64,000 bases of DNA from Amoebidium appalachense (Eukaryota > Ichthyosporea): positions 434,001-498,000 of the forward strand of contig CAVNZM010000011.1 in assembly GCA_963693365.1 (NCBI GenBank). The letters run 5' to 3'. Position 1 is the stretch's first letter. Each line of letters starts with the position of its first letter. Both the position numbers and the translations under genes were made by a program. Positions 35,231 to 54,509 of this stretch are shown in pieces. The notes beneath the pieces are model-generated. The model was not told the origin of the DNA and did no database searches. It worked only from the letters and a program-made list of their open reading frames with translations.

Positions 35231-35485
35231 CTGTGTCTGTGTGTGTGGTGTGTGTGTGCATATCATGTGTATGAATATGTACCCGTGCCCCGGTTCGCGT
35301 GTTGCTATGTGTGTGGGTGTATGGCTGTGTGGGTCAGTGCATGTGGGTGCGTCGTCTGTGTGTGCACTGTGTCAGCTGCGCTCGTGTATGTGTGCACTGA
35401 ACGGATGTGCACATGTGTGTGTGATATAGCATGTGCACGCTCTGTGCGTGTGTGTGTGTGTGCAGTGTGTGTGCGCGCGCGCGTC

Positions 35486-35521
<36 letters not shown>

Positions 35522-36017
35522 ATGTGTCACATGTGCGCGGACGCCTTCGGATTTGTTTCTGCCACGGTTTGCGGGGGCAGTTGGGCTTTTCACACATAAT
35601 TTCTACCAGTGAATAGTCACAAGTTGGCTTAGATCAAACATAATTGCCCTACACTGTTTACCAGAATCACCACGATGTCAGGTGAACGAAAAAGGGTGGA
35701 GGTGGTAAACTTTAACATAGTGGTATAAATGGAAACCCAGCCCTTCAGCTGCTTCGTTTTTGGATTTCTATTTTTTAGGTTATCCTGTTCATCGGTTCGA
35801 GTTCCCGGAGGACCTACCCCATACTGATAATAGGGGTCCCTCTTGGAAACTACCGTCCTCCGCTAAGCACTGACTGTACCGGTCCTAGCCAGGGTGCTAA
35901 TGGTGCCATAAGTTCAGCTATAGTAAATATTAGTAGACACTAATTAGCCCGTGGTTTTTGCCCCAGCCTTGCTAGTGGAAAGACGTAGCTCTGGGGATCA
36001 CATCGAATTCGGCCAAA

Positions 36018-36061
<44 letters not shown>

Positions 36062-36194
36062 CCTCCTCGCCCCTCCCTCCTAACCATCCCTCCCCCCCCT
36101 CCCCCCTCCTCCTCCTCGTCACGCCCCTCCCTCCTAACCATCCCCCCCCCCCCCCCCTCCCTCGTCACGCCCTCCCTCCTAACCATCCCTCCCC

Positions 36195-36225
<31 letters not shown>

Positions 36226-36626
36226 AAAAAAAAAAAAGTCATTAAAAATATGTTTAAGCAAACCAAATAGTTCACATAGCTCAGGATTTTTGCCCCAGCA
36301 TCGCTAGTGGGGAGACACTAGTAATTCTTGAAGACTCCAAATTTCAACCCCTCCCTCCCCCCTCCCCTCCCCTTGCGTCCCCCCTCCCCCTCCCCTCTCC
36401 CTTCCCTCCTCCTCCCTCCCCCCCCCCCCCCTCCCCCGTTCCTTCTACACCCCCCCCCCCCCCAAAAAAAAAAAAAAAAAAAAAAATTGAAATTATACAA
36501 AAAAAAAAAAAAAAAACCAAAGAAAAACCTTGAAATAAGTAAATAAACATAACAAAAACAACTTGGCAAACAATTAGAGAACTTCGACGGGCATATACGG
36601 TAAGGTATAAACACAAATACAGTGAG

Positions 36627-36657
<31 letters not shown>

Positions 36658-36691
36658 CGTTCCCCCCTCGTGTGTACGTGCGTGCGCGTGC

Positions 36692-36746
<55 letters not shown>

Positions 36747-37611
36747 TGGGAGGGGGAGGCGGGCGGGGGGGGGGGGGGGGTGAGAAATAGCTTCGCCCTG
36801 CATTTCTGTGCTTCCGAGCTGCCCAACCTCTCGCCGATTACACGTGCCAACATAGTAAGTAAGAACGCAAACTAACATAGCGCATGGAAAGGCAAATATC
36901 AGAACACCACACAGTATTATGCCAATAACCCACTCATTCCACATGCCCAGGCCCACGAGAATGTCTTTGCCAATGCAGTGTTGATGCCCAACTGTCTCCT
37001 AATTGTGGAGAATGGTTCAGGGGAACGGGCCTGACCGTTTTCATTTTTGCATTGATTCAGATTTTTAAGTGCAGCTGCAGGGAAAGGGTTACTGGGGTGT
37101 TCTCATTCAGTAGCACAAAGACAAAAGCAAAGGAGAAAATAAAACACAACCGCTTCAACATCAATAGCTGCTATAAAATAAGCAACATTGATACTGTGTG
37201 TGACCAAAACAGCACAGGGGTGCATGCACGTACAGTACATACGTGGGTGAGCAGCATGGAATGGTCAGTTGAGCACACCATGTACATAGATCATCGGCGG
37301 ACAGACTTCATAGTGATGATGCATGATGATTGAAACAGTTTGAAACATTTTATTTGCCAGCATGCGGATTGCACTGCAACCCGGATATGGCATCATATAT
37401 CTTAAATGCTGGGGGGTGGAACAACCTCGGGCTCCCCACACCACTACTTGAACCACAGATACATATACAGTAGTTTCGGCCCTCTTGAGTATTTACAGAC
37501 ACTACATAATGAGGCGATGGCAGTCTAAATTACATGCACCCAAAATTTCCGTCTGGTGAAAAACATGAATATTTTTTTTCATTTGCCCTTTTTCAATATC
37601 ACAAAAAGAAA
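35183..37611. other. No recognised gene; GT tracts, C-rich minisatellite, poly-C/poly-A
   Basis: 35187-35521 is GT-rich. The phrase TTTTTGCCCCAGC followed by GCTAGTGG occurs at about 35956 and about 36289, on each side of a block (36024-36238) that repeats CCTCCCTCCTAACCATCCC three times among C runs and ends in 24 A. A second C-run/A-run pair lies at 36420-36486, a (CG)n/(TG)n tract at 36686-36744, and TTTATT at 37349-37354 is a possible minus-strand AATAAA for the next gene. Confidence 0.7.
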
Positions 37612-39332
<1,721 letters not shown>

Positions 39333-39443
39333 GTTGGAGTCAATGGTTTGTCAAGGAAAGAGAAGAGCGGTTGTTCTTGTTCGCTGCTGGGTGCTGTCGA
39401 GTGCAAGCAGTAAATAGATGCAAAGTCTGCCCCCACCTGCATC

Positions 39444-39451
39444 CTCTTATA
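39444..39451 (-). promoter_or_regulatory. TATA box of the secreted-protein gene
   Basis: The minus strand reads TATAAGAG (complement of 39444-39451), 112 nt upstream of the ATG at 39332, the same spacing as in the galactokinase promoter. Motif and position only. Confidence 0.45.
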
Positions 39452-40593
39452 CCTGCCCACGGTCCCAACAAACCAGATCTGCACGCCGCCGCAGCTAAAA
39501 ATAGTGACTTCCATGGGTTCTGTCCAGTACTAGTCACCCAACGAAATGAAATAGACTCAGCGTTAACTTTCCTGCAGCTGGTCACCGTGGGTGCTATCAG
39601 GATGCATGTCATTGAGGTACTTGTTTGATATCTGTCAGTGAGTATCTGTACCATGCACACACACAATATCTATGCGTGAGTCTATCGATATTTGTGTTGC
39701 TGACGTTAACTGCCTGGAGATAGCCAGAACGGTCATGTTAATGTTATATTGCATCGGGGCTATCAACCCCCTCAGCTGGGTTCTCCCTGCAACCTGTACA
39801 GAATGATCGTAAGTGGGGCCACGGCAGCTCACATTCTGCGCCACTGTTTCCATTTAACAACACGCGCGACTTTTTAGCACGAGTTTTGGCAAAGTCATTT
39901 AGTATTACAGCATGTAGGCTGCTTGTGCCGATCTCAGGCCTTATAGCCTCTCGCAGCTCGGAGCTGCTGCGGCGAGATATGTCAATTCTATGAATACATA
40001 TGTTGACCTAATTAGATATCTGCATGTGCGCGCGCAAGGATATGTCGCATATGTTGGGGATGGTTCCACCCTGGCAGCCACCACGTATTGATGACGGGCT
40101 GTGCTTTTAGTTGTCACATCGTTGGGCCATACATATAAGCCATGACAGCTCCGGACCGGAACGGGCGTACGACCGCGGGCGTCTAAAGTCAGACTGGCAG
40201 CCAAGGCCAGCCTACCGGGCCCGGCGGGCCCGGCCGAAGACACCCCACATGTACGCCTTTATCTATTGGATCGGAACACACCAGTTAATTCTTTTAACCA
40301 ACCATAGTAGCTAATATATAGCTTTAAATAGTAATACATAATGCATATAGCTATATTAGGCAATGTAAACAAACCGTTCATCCAATCTCTGTGCAATCCA
40401 GTTTAGAGCCCGCCCCCGGCCTGGGGGCCCAGTTCAAGCTCGTGCAGACACTGTGACTCTGGCTGTTCTGTTTGGTGTGTCTCTGTCCGTGCTCACACGT
40501 AACCGCTCTCCCAGGGCCATTTCCTTCTTTGTCTTCAACATACACTCGCACACGCAGACCAACCACACGTACACCTTGTGGTGGGCGGCAGCC
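39452..40593. other. Divergent intergenic region without a recognised gene
   Basis: Mixed-composition sequence between the start of the minus-strand secreted-protein gene and the start of the plus-strand carrier gene; it presumably holds both promoters. No splice-supported open frame seen. Confidence 0.6.
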
Positions 40594-46713
<6,120 letters not shown>

Positions 46714-47454
46714 CTCATTGGCTGCGGACCACGTGCAGCACCTGCACCAATCAGATGTGTTCTGATGGCCGCAGCCTCTGGGTGGAATGCACTGGGGCAT
46801 AATGCTGGACAAAACGTCTGCACGATGCATTGCTTTGGTGGATGCCAGGCACGTGCACACACAAATCATGTGCCCACCCTGCACGCACACGTACATACAC
46901 ATTAGAACGTGTGCGCCCACACCGGTTCACCTGCATAGCACATCCCTATGAACATTGCACACTAACTGAACCGTGCTGTGATAACCATAGTGCCTTGCAT
47001 GGCTGGGCTAACTTCAGAATGCCGCTTATTGCTGGAAGTTCTATAAAACTTTAACGCACCCATGGGGCCACATGACTGGATGTTAACAAAATGTTGCATA
47101 TGCATGTGATTGTCTAGTAAAAGCCCTAACATAATAGCCATGCTGCAGAGCAGTATACGAGCAGGCTACCCCGTCGAACCCAAACATGTACATTCTTGGG
47201 CACGTGCAGGCCCTTAGTATATCTGATGAAATATGGTCGGCTTTGCCTTCCATCACAACATAAATAAGAGCACAGTCCGTTCAAGGTACACGGGTGCATG
47301 TGCAATTCTGGTCATCAGCGCTTCGCCCCCGTGTCACTGTCCTGCAACGGTGTACGTGCCCGGCCCTGTGTGCTTTTGTGTTTACGTGCATGCATGCACA
47401 TGGTGGTAGCCGGCTCCCATGGTGTGGTGTTGGCCCCCCGGGCCTCCAGGGCCG

Positions 47455-47493
<39 letters not shown>

Positions 47494-47585
47494 CCCCCCT
47501 TCTTGCGGCTTTCTGATCACACAACAGCCGCCGCCGGGTCGAAACTGCCGGGGAAACCAAAAAAAAAAAAGAAAAAGAAAACCGG

Positions 47586-47621
<36 letters not shown>

Positions 47622-48423
47622 GGCCTGAACAGCGAAGGCCCTAGGGTGCCACTGGGGGGTTAAGGTGGGGAATAAATGTACTGTGCAGATTACGTTCGGA
47701 TGTATTTAAATTCAAAACCTCGCGAGTGTGGAAGTTCTTCTTTGTTTTTCAGCCCCACAGGCTCCATGGGGCAAAAAAAGAATTTGGGGCCCCCCGGGGG
47801 GAAGGGGGAGGGAGGAGGGGGGGATGGGATGCTGTATCGATATCAACTTGAGAAATGAAAGCAAAAACACTGCGCCGAAAACAAGCGAGCAAAGCAAATA
47901 CTCTTTTTATAAGGAATTTTATGGAGATCATGGGTAATCAGACAAGCGTATTGAGCACAATCGCCATAGACACAACGAGATATGGTCGTTTAGAGAGCGA
48001 ATTTACCGCATATTCAACGAGATATACGAAATACTTCAACTACATCATGTATAAACTCAGCTACTGGGGTCAGCAATTGCAATCGCTAAATACAGATACA
48101 GCTTGTGCACGAAGGAGCCAAGGGTTACGCTATGCCAAATAGAATCAAAGAAAACAAGAAATTGTGGTGCTGACTTACGTCAGTGAGCCAGCAAACCCAG
48201 GATACATAGTATATGAAGCAGAGCAGCGGGGTTTGCCTTTTCATAACAAGAAACACAACTCAGATACTCATTGACAAGTCACCAGAACACGGTTGGGTCA
48301 CTCGTCTTGAGACGGCCAGCAGGGTTACTTTTGCGATCAAAATACACTTGGAAAGAAAGCAAGGAAGGGGAGGGGGGGGGGGGGGGGGGAGGGGGGGGGG
48401 GGGGGGGGGGGAGGAGGATACAT
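46714..48423. other. Convergent spacer between the carrier and COX7C
   Basis: Contains a C run at 47458-47492 followed by A-rich runs at 47558-47614. An AT-rich open frame of 95 codons (47855-48142, start MKAKTLRRKQASKANTLF) shows no family, no splice context and unusual codon choice; I regard it as chance. Confidence 0.6.
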
Positions 48424-48633
48424 TAGCCCCTCGCGTATTGGTACACTTCCGTTTTCGGCCAAAGTGTACCAATACGCGAACGCGACAGTTTAATTTGAGT
48501 GACTACCATGTATGGTGTCGCGTCTACGTGTCTCAAATGGTGTAGGGGGGAATCTAGGAGTCTTCCTGTACTATCGTGCCGGGCAGGCAGTGTACCAATA
48601 CAAAGGTGTACCTGGTCAATACGCGAGGGGCTA
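48424..48633. mobile_element. MITE-like element with 15-bp terminal inverted repeats and TA duplication
   Basis: Left end (TA)GCCCCTCGCGTATTG (48424-48440) and right end CAATACGCGAGGGGC(TA) (48617-48633) are exact inverted repeats flanked by TA. The interior is about 175 bp with no coding potential. Just inside the left end is a second perfect 17-bp inverted repeat (48432-48448 with 48462-48478, 13-bp loop), and GTGTACCAATAC recurs at about 48591. Size and TA target fit a non-autonomous DNA transposon; the superfamily is undetermined. Confidence 0.75.
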
Positions 48634-48914
48634 CTGTTTATCATACCAAGGAAAAAGAGCACCAAGTAAGACAAGCATGAACAGCGAAACAGCAAAGAGC
48701 AACATCAGTGGCAACCGCATAGGGAGAGGGGGTGCTCAATCAATCAATAGGCAAACTTTCATTTGAGGCAAGATGTTCAGACGACGGGGGAGCCAGGATA
48801 AAATCAGCGCGTAGTACTTTAGACCACCAGAGAGAGATTACTTCCACGCACAGAGTGGACACACATGTACACAGGGACGTGGCCCGGTAGCCGAGCAGTG
48901 CCAGCCTACTCGCA

Positions 48915-48920
48915 TTTATT
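48915..48920 (-). terminator. Polyadenylation signal of COX7C
   Basis: Complement of TTTATT, i.e. AATAAA on the minus strand, 74 nt beyond the stop codon at 48994-48996. Confidence 0.6.
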
Positions 48921-48993
48921 TCTCATATCTGCAATTTGGCGCCACACCACCGTCTCCGGGCCAGGGGGGGTTCCATGTGCTACGTGTGGGGAT

Positions 48994-51068
48994 TTATGCC
49001 GATGCCTTCCACCTCTGGAACTTCATGACGATGAGGGGGGCACCAAAGCCGAGGGCGCAGAACACAATCCAGTTGGCAGCAAGCCGGCCGGTGGACTTGA
49101 CCTGGAACGGAAGGTTCTGCACACACCGGAGTTAGCACTAGTGCGGTGCGCACAGTACTGCATGCACACAGTACCACCCCTTTGTGCATCCAGGGCCAAC
49201 AGAGAGGCTAAAGCATGGACAGTGTGGTGTGCATGCACAGGACTGTTAGATGCACGTAGGTTGAATGAGCACACACTGACACACGGCCAATGAAGAGCTG
49301 AAGGGAATACACGAGGCATGCACGTGCACGTCACTGACACGTGCGGTATGTGTTAGATTGCAGAGGACATGGGGCGCTCCATGACGTGTTACAGAGTGCA
49401 TACTAGTGCAACCACGATGCGGGACATCTCTGAGCACCCATGCAACATGCCGTTAAGTGTGTGCAAGCACACCCTCAGTTGTATATAAAATGGACAAAGG
49501 TGGGATTAAACACTTGTACAATTTGCTACCACACCAAGCCAGCACCGTGCACACCACACATCTCGTAAATCCAATCACACACACACACACTCGGCATGCA
49601 TGGTTGACATAACAACGTTGCCTGGCTGGTTAGACGGGGAGAGAGAACAGAATGCGACAAAGCCCCGACAACCTCCACTGCTTGCAATCAGTTGAAGTTT
49701 AAAAGGCAAAAGTTATGGAAAGAGCAAACAACACAAAAGGTGAGGGGTGACTGCTGACTGTGTGGGGACACGAGGCAAGGTCCCACAAAACACTGCACCA
49801 ATTTTTGGCCTGTACTTCCTTAACCACCCCCCTCCCCCCCAAAAAAGGAAAAAAAAAAAGAAGTGTGCGAGCAACACAGGCACGCTGTGTTGCGCACACA
49901 CGAGGAACATACAAACAACCTCCCCCCTCCCCCTCCCCCTCCACAAGAAACCCCGCCTCTCCTGACTTAGTCTTTCTTTATCCAGTTCCACCCACAGTGC
50001 GGCCTAGCTGCAAACAACAGGCAGTAGCGACTTAGGTAAACGAGTCGGGGACACAAAAACTTCAAAGACCACAGGCACACGGTTGAGGCAGGGGGTGGAT
50101 AACCGACTAAATGGAGGCACGAAGAGCAGCACTGAGGTCCACAGCAGACTCCCCCCCCCCCCCCCCCCCCCCCAAGAAAAAAAAAAATACACACACACAC
50201 ATACATACACATCCAGCATACTCTATCCCTAGAAACGTCACTATAAGTCCCCCCATTCCACGTAACGAGAGCCGGGTGGAACCACGAGCCAAAACCTTTC
50301 AGATACTCCTATGTGCACCGCAGCCACAAACACGTGCATGCCACGAGGATGCCAAGATGAAAAGAAAGATACTACCGTAGCACCTCGAAACGAAACGAAG
50401 TCTTGCACATAAAACACACACTCCAGGCAAACAAAACACGACGAGGAAACAAGTTTGGCAGTGAAATACCAAGCCAACAGTAGCTCTGCCTCAGGAAACA
50501 CAAAGCGCACAACAGCCTGCCGAAGTGGGTGCGTCTGATGACATGAAACGAACTACGTATTAACAGCTTCACGTTAACCATGTGCTTGTGGGTGAGCTCT
50601 TAATGTGTGTGCACCATCTGTTGACTTTGCCTATTTTCTGCACAGTGGGGAAAGAAAAAAAAACGTGTCCGTGCGTGCATTTGCGAGCTCTCGCGCGCGT
50701 GTGTGGTCTTTCACTCCTTTCCACAAAGCATATAGGGGTAGACTTGCGTACTGTGTGTTTGAGTTGTGCAAAGGTCACACGTGCAGGATTGCGTGCTCTG
50801 TGGGTACAAGTACACCCACGCGAGTGTAGGCTTGCGTACGTGTGTTGTCTGCTTTGCATGTGCGTTAACGAAAGATAGCTTGTTAGCAATAGTCACGTGC
50901 GTGTGTTTGCCCCGTGTGCACACCCACACACGCAGGCACAAAGCAAAGAGCACTTACGTCGCCGGGCTTGAAGCCAGGGGGGTGCAGGTTGAGGTACTTG
51001 ACTTCGGTGGACTCGCGTAGAGGCAGGCGGCGGGCAACGCCCGTGCGGGTAAGAGCGCGGAGAGACAT
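48994..51068 (-). CDS. COX7C: Cytochrome c oxidase subunit 7C, 2 exons, 77 aa
   Basis: Small single-span nuclear subunit of respiratory complex IV in the mitochondrial inner membrane. Exons 51068-50958 and 49116-48994 (234 nt, phase 0 junction). Residues 1-25 form a basic amphipathic presequence (MSLRALTRTGVARRLPLR). Exon 2 begins with the family signature NLPFQVKSTGRLAANW, followed by the membrane helix WIVFCALGFGAPLIVM and a short basic tail KFQRWKASA. Human COX7C has NLPF at the same place, then one helix, and 63 aa in total. The 1.84-kb intron splits presequence from mature protein. The start is the only ATG in frame before the GTAAGT donor. Yeast counterpart: Cox8. Confidence 0.9.
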
Positions 51069-51283
51069 TTTTACACCCGAACGTGCGTGCGTGTCCCCTC
51101 TCTGGCTGTGTGTGTCCTCCGTTTTCCGAACCCGGCTGCGGCGCGCCGTGGCTTCTAGAAGATTTAGTTTTTAGTTTTTAATAATTAGTATATATTGGAT
51201 ACAAGCGATCCGATATGATTTGTTGGACGCGTTTGTTTGGGTAAGACTTATCCGCTTGCGAAATCAGATTTGCTCGCAAAAGC

Positions 51284-51291
51284 TATATAAA
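51284..51291 (+). promoter_or_regulatory. TATATAAA box, divergent from COX7C
   Basis: Canonical TATATAAA on the + strand, 216 bp upstream of the COX7C start on the other strand and about 95 bp upstream of the ATG at 51385. Suggests a divergent promoter; motif only. Confidence 0.4.
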
Positions 51292-51384
51292 GAAGTCTCC
51301 GAGGTGCTCTCAGGTACCGATTTTTGTTTTTCGCTGCCCCATTACTTTCTTTCTCACACGTACTGACGGTGTGCACGCGCTGCG

Positions 51385-52024
51385 ATGAACTTTACTCTCG
51401 CGACCGCGTGCATGCTTTCTGTCGCGGCGCCTCGACGGTTCGATGGAGTCCAGTGTTCGCTGAATGTGTAAGGAAAAATAAGGAGCCATCTCAGTAGGTG
51501 GCAGACTTTCTTTCTGTTCCAAACCAAAAAGAAGGCGGTGTTCTTATCCTCAGTGACTATTGTAACTAGCTTAACGATCGCTGCCTCTTGGCAAACAATG
51601 TAGATATTTTTTGAAATTTTCATTGCGTTTATTCATCATCACCTGTGTGAGTGCAGGCTGTGCAACTCGCTGGTGTCTATGGGTGCTGTGCAACTTGCTG
51701 GTGTCTATGGGTGGCAGCCAGAGAAGAGGTGGGGAGGGGAGCCAAGTAAGACGGTTGACATTTGGAATGCACTCAGTTGGTTTTGCAATGTTTTATATTT
51801 GGTATCCTCTACCTTATGCAATCTGAGTGAGTTTAAGCAGGAGAAGTGTTAAGGTATGAAGCATGTTGTGTTTGCAGCTCTTAACGTTGCATGCCATTAG
51901 GTTTCAGTTCATTCACCGCGGAATTCCGGAAACGTTACGTGCAAGATATGAGGGACGTGCTAGACGAATGTGGTGTTATGCCTGCTGTCTTCTGCTATAT
52001 TTTTCCGCACCCATAACTCGTTAG
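51385..52024 (+). CDS. Doubtful small two-exon gene
   Basis: Behind the TATATAAA box, ATG at 51385 opens 27 codons with a hydrophobic start (MNFTLATACMLSVAAP) reaching a GTGTAAGG donor at 51466 or 51468. Downstream, an acceptor at 51878 (TTTGCAG) or 51900 (CATTAG) opens about 40-48 codons. With CATTAG, a different reading frame gives FTAEFRKRYVQDMRDVLDE and a stop near 52015. With TTTGCAG the product contains FIHRGIPETLRARYEG and stops at 52022-52024. Two competing frames and no family resemblance make this weak; it may be chance. A 28-bp tandem duplication sits in the putative intron at about 51658-51713. Confidence 0.22.
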
Positions 52025-52207
52025 TGCTATATCGTAACAGCGACATGCCTTCCACAACCGTCATACTTTGCAACTTCACATAAGCTACATACACACCTAT
52101 TACTCACTTTTTCGCTTAATATGGTCTAATCGTTACAATCCTGAAGATGGATGATTACAGACGGCACAATAAACAGTCTAAACAATGGACGTCCAACTAT
52201 TACTCTC

Positions 52208-53113
52208 CTACATGCCGTGGGCCTTGACCTCGTGCTTGCGCTTGCAGCTTGGGTCGCTGAACGTTGCGTTGCAGCCCTTCCCCCGACACACAAACGGCTG
52301 CTCACCCGTGTGCCGGAACATGTGCACCTTCAGATTCCAGGCAGTGGAGAGGCGCGCACCACACCCTTTCTCCTTGCACATAAAACGCCTCGACGCTTGT
52401 TCATATGTCCCTTGAGACTTTCCCTTTTGCTTCTTGCCGTTTCGTTTGGCTTTCCCACCCTTCCCGTGTTTTTTTGTGGTAGTGGTTTCGTTTTTCTCGG
52501 GCGCCCTGAGCAGAACTTTCAATTTTGTCGTGTACTCCTGTTTCACTTGCAGGTTAGGGGGGCTTTCCCGTGCCGTTTTCTTGTGGGTAGTGTTGGTGCG
52601 CACTGGTGCTCTAGCTACTCTATGTTCTGTGACTGTGGTTGGACCCTCCGGGGCAGCGTTCTGTTTGCTCTTGCTCTGGCGTGACGATCTGGGTGCAAAG
52701 ATATCGACGTTCGCGAACTCGAGCTCTTGCAGATACCTCGGCAGAGGGGTGCAGGGGACCTGGTTGTCTGGCTGGCTACGGGGGATTGTTTGGTTTCTGG
52801 CCGTTGCTGGGGGCTTGGCAGTGGTGGGCACGGGTGGTTTTTTGGTCGCAGGTTTCTTTGAACGAAAGGTGTATGTGACCGGATACTTGTGCGTGTCTTC
52901 TTCGCTGTCGCTGGATGAGTCCTCTGTTGTGGGCTGTGAGTGGAAGCTGCTGTCTTGTGTGTTTTGCTCGCTTGACTCAGAGTGGGTGGCTGACGAGGGA
53001 GCCGAACGTGTGGCAGTGTGCAGTCTGAGGTGGTCCAGGACCTGTACGGCATGGTCGGTCTCATCGCGGAACAGCACTATGCCGCACTCGGAGAAGGGGC
53101 ACAGGTAGAGCAT
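52208..53113 (-). CDS. C2H2 zinc-finger protein, 301 aa
   Basis: A likely nuclear nucleic-acid-binding protein, uninterrupted in its coding region. An atypical N-terminal C2H2-like motif (LCPFSECGIVLF, then DHLRLH) is followed by Ser/Thr/Glu-rich and Pro-rich low complexity. A Lys/Gly-rich basic stretch (KKHGKGGKAKRNGKKQKGK) resembles a nuclear signal. Two canonical C-terminal fingers are joined by a TGEQPF linker: CKEKGCGARL with HMFRH, and CRGKGCNATF with HEVKAH, both C-x4-C-x12-H type as in TFIIIA and SP/KLF relatives. The first ATG in frame is at 53113. Just upstream a strong acceptor (TTCTTTTTTTCGTTAG, border about 53142) suggests a spliced 5' leader, or one more coding exon that I cannot place. 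The target is unknown. Confidence 0.85.
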   Translation of the reverse strand: MLYLCPFSECGIVLFRDETDHAVQVLDHLRLHTATRSAPSSATHSESSEQNTQDSSFHSQPTTEDSSSDSEEDTHKYPVTYTFRSKKPATKKPPVPTTAKPPATARNQTIPRSQPDNQVPCTPLPRYLQELEFANVDIFAPRSSRQSKSKQNAAPEGPTTVTEHRVARAPVRTNTTHKKTARESPPNLQVKQEYTTKLKVLLRAPEKNETTTTKKHGKGGKAKRNGKKQKGKSQGTYEQASRRFMCKEKGCGARLSTAWNLKVHMFRHTGEQPFVCRGKGCNATFSDPSCKRKHEVKAHGM

Positions 53114-53142
53114 CGTGGTGTTTTGGTCCAAATTTGTATACT

Positions 53143-54509
53143 AACGAAAAAAAGAAGTGCAGCAGGGAGGGCCCGGGGTTGTTGGGCCGGGTGCTTGGGC
53201 AGGTGTAGGTGTGGGGACTGGGATATCTGGCAGTACGGCATGAGTGTGAAAAAAGATTATGAGAAGCACCTATGCCTAATTAGAAATGGTGTACAATCTT
53301 GAGCCAATGCGTAGATCTTTGTACGAGTTAACAAGAGTACTAGTTGTTCGGTTGCCTATTCTTGCGGTAAAAACAGAACACACGCGCCACTCTGTATAAA
53401 TCTGAGAAGATAAATAGATAAAGACCAGTTATGATCTAACCTAATTTTGCACTACCATCGTAAAAGAAGAAGACACGTCTGTGGTTTTTGGGATCTGTGC
53501 ACGCGGGAACTTCTAATCTATGTAATGGATCTGCCTGTCGAGATCCTGCAGTCTCACTTCACAATCTTCCATTCACCCGCAAGCAACGAAGGATTCCCAC
53601 GTAAATTATTAGCCTATTTGTAAATTTTTTAAGAGTACTGGGTAGAAAAATAAACTAAACACTGAAACGTATAAGTGAACTTTTCGAGTTCACCCCAGAG
53701 AGACCTGTGTGTTGTGACCGACTCGTGTCGCGGTTCCAAAATTTTGAACGGTGGCTGCTGCCAACCAACCTGCCGAAAATGGAAAGAATTTGGCGCCATT
53801 TTTTTGTGCACCAATCAAATGCGCTTACCTGTGAGCCACCTGCTAGAAGCAAATTCCTCAGGGGCAGTGACGCAACTCGCACAGTTTCAACCAAACGTGT
53901 TTATATAACTTTGAAGGGTGCAAGCGCTAAAAGCTCATAGAGCAGAAGCCAATGGTCTGTTCAAAGTGATGCATTTCTTTCTATGCTTCTAACGGCCTTT
54001 CCGAGTCTTTCCGGTTGTATCATACATGGTCGTCATTTCGGCCGAGCCGTTGATTGGTTCATATTATTGACTGCTACTATATATGGCTATCTACGCTCTA
54101 GCTGATTGGCTAAAGCAAAAAAACAACACAACTGGCAACTGCTTTCGCCCCTGTGTCACGGCACACACAATGAACTTCACCAGCTGTAACAGCTGAGCTG
54201 TTCCTGGTGTGTGCCTGGCAGGTGGAATGCGCACAAGCTGTACGGTACCATTCAGATTTGAAGTTGACTTCATGAATAATTCGGGTAGCGTGTGAGTTTA
54301 GTGCTGGCAGAACATTTCTACCGCCCTTGCATAAGTTACGCCTGTTATTTTTGCTCCTGACACGCACGGTGGTTGTGCACTCACTATTCTCTCTGCAACC
54401 TGCGCGTGCACACCACGCCTCTCGTTCAAAGTTTAGCACACACAACTATTTGGGCCGCAAAAATAAGGCCTACCCTCCAGAAACCACGACTATAAGGGCA
54501 CAGGCCGTG
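53143..54509. other. Divergent spacer, low in repeats, no recognised gene
   Basis: Between the zinc-finger and BORCS5-like genes. It is notably free of the C/G runs and dinucleotide tracts seen elsewhere, which suggests promoter or leader sequence. Overlapping open frames of 60-80 codons on both strands at 53629-53940 have no splice or family support. Confidence 0.55.

Noticed and set aside
35775-35810. tRNA-like B-box (GGTTCGAGTTCCCGG)
   Set aside because: No A-box, acceptor stem or anticodon arm can be drawn around it.
47855-48142. 95-codon AT-rich open frame starting MKAKTLRRKQ
   Set aside because: Single frame in a convergent spacer, no homology recognised, codon choice unlike the real genes; kept only as a note.
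53114-53131. Extending the zinc-finger protein upstream to a TTG
   Set aside because: No ATG in frame between the upstream stop and 53113; a strong acceptor near 53142 suggests an intron there instead.
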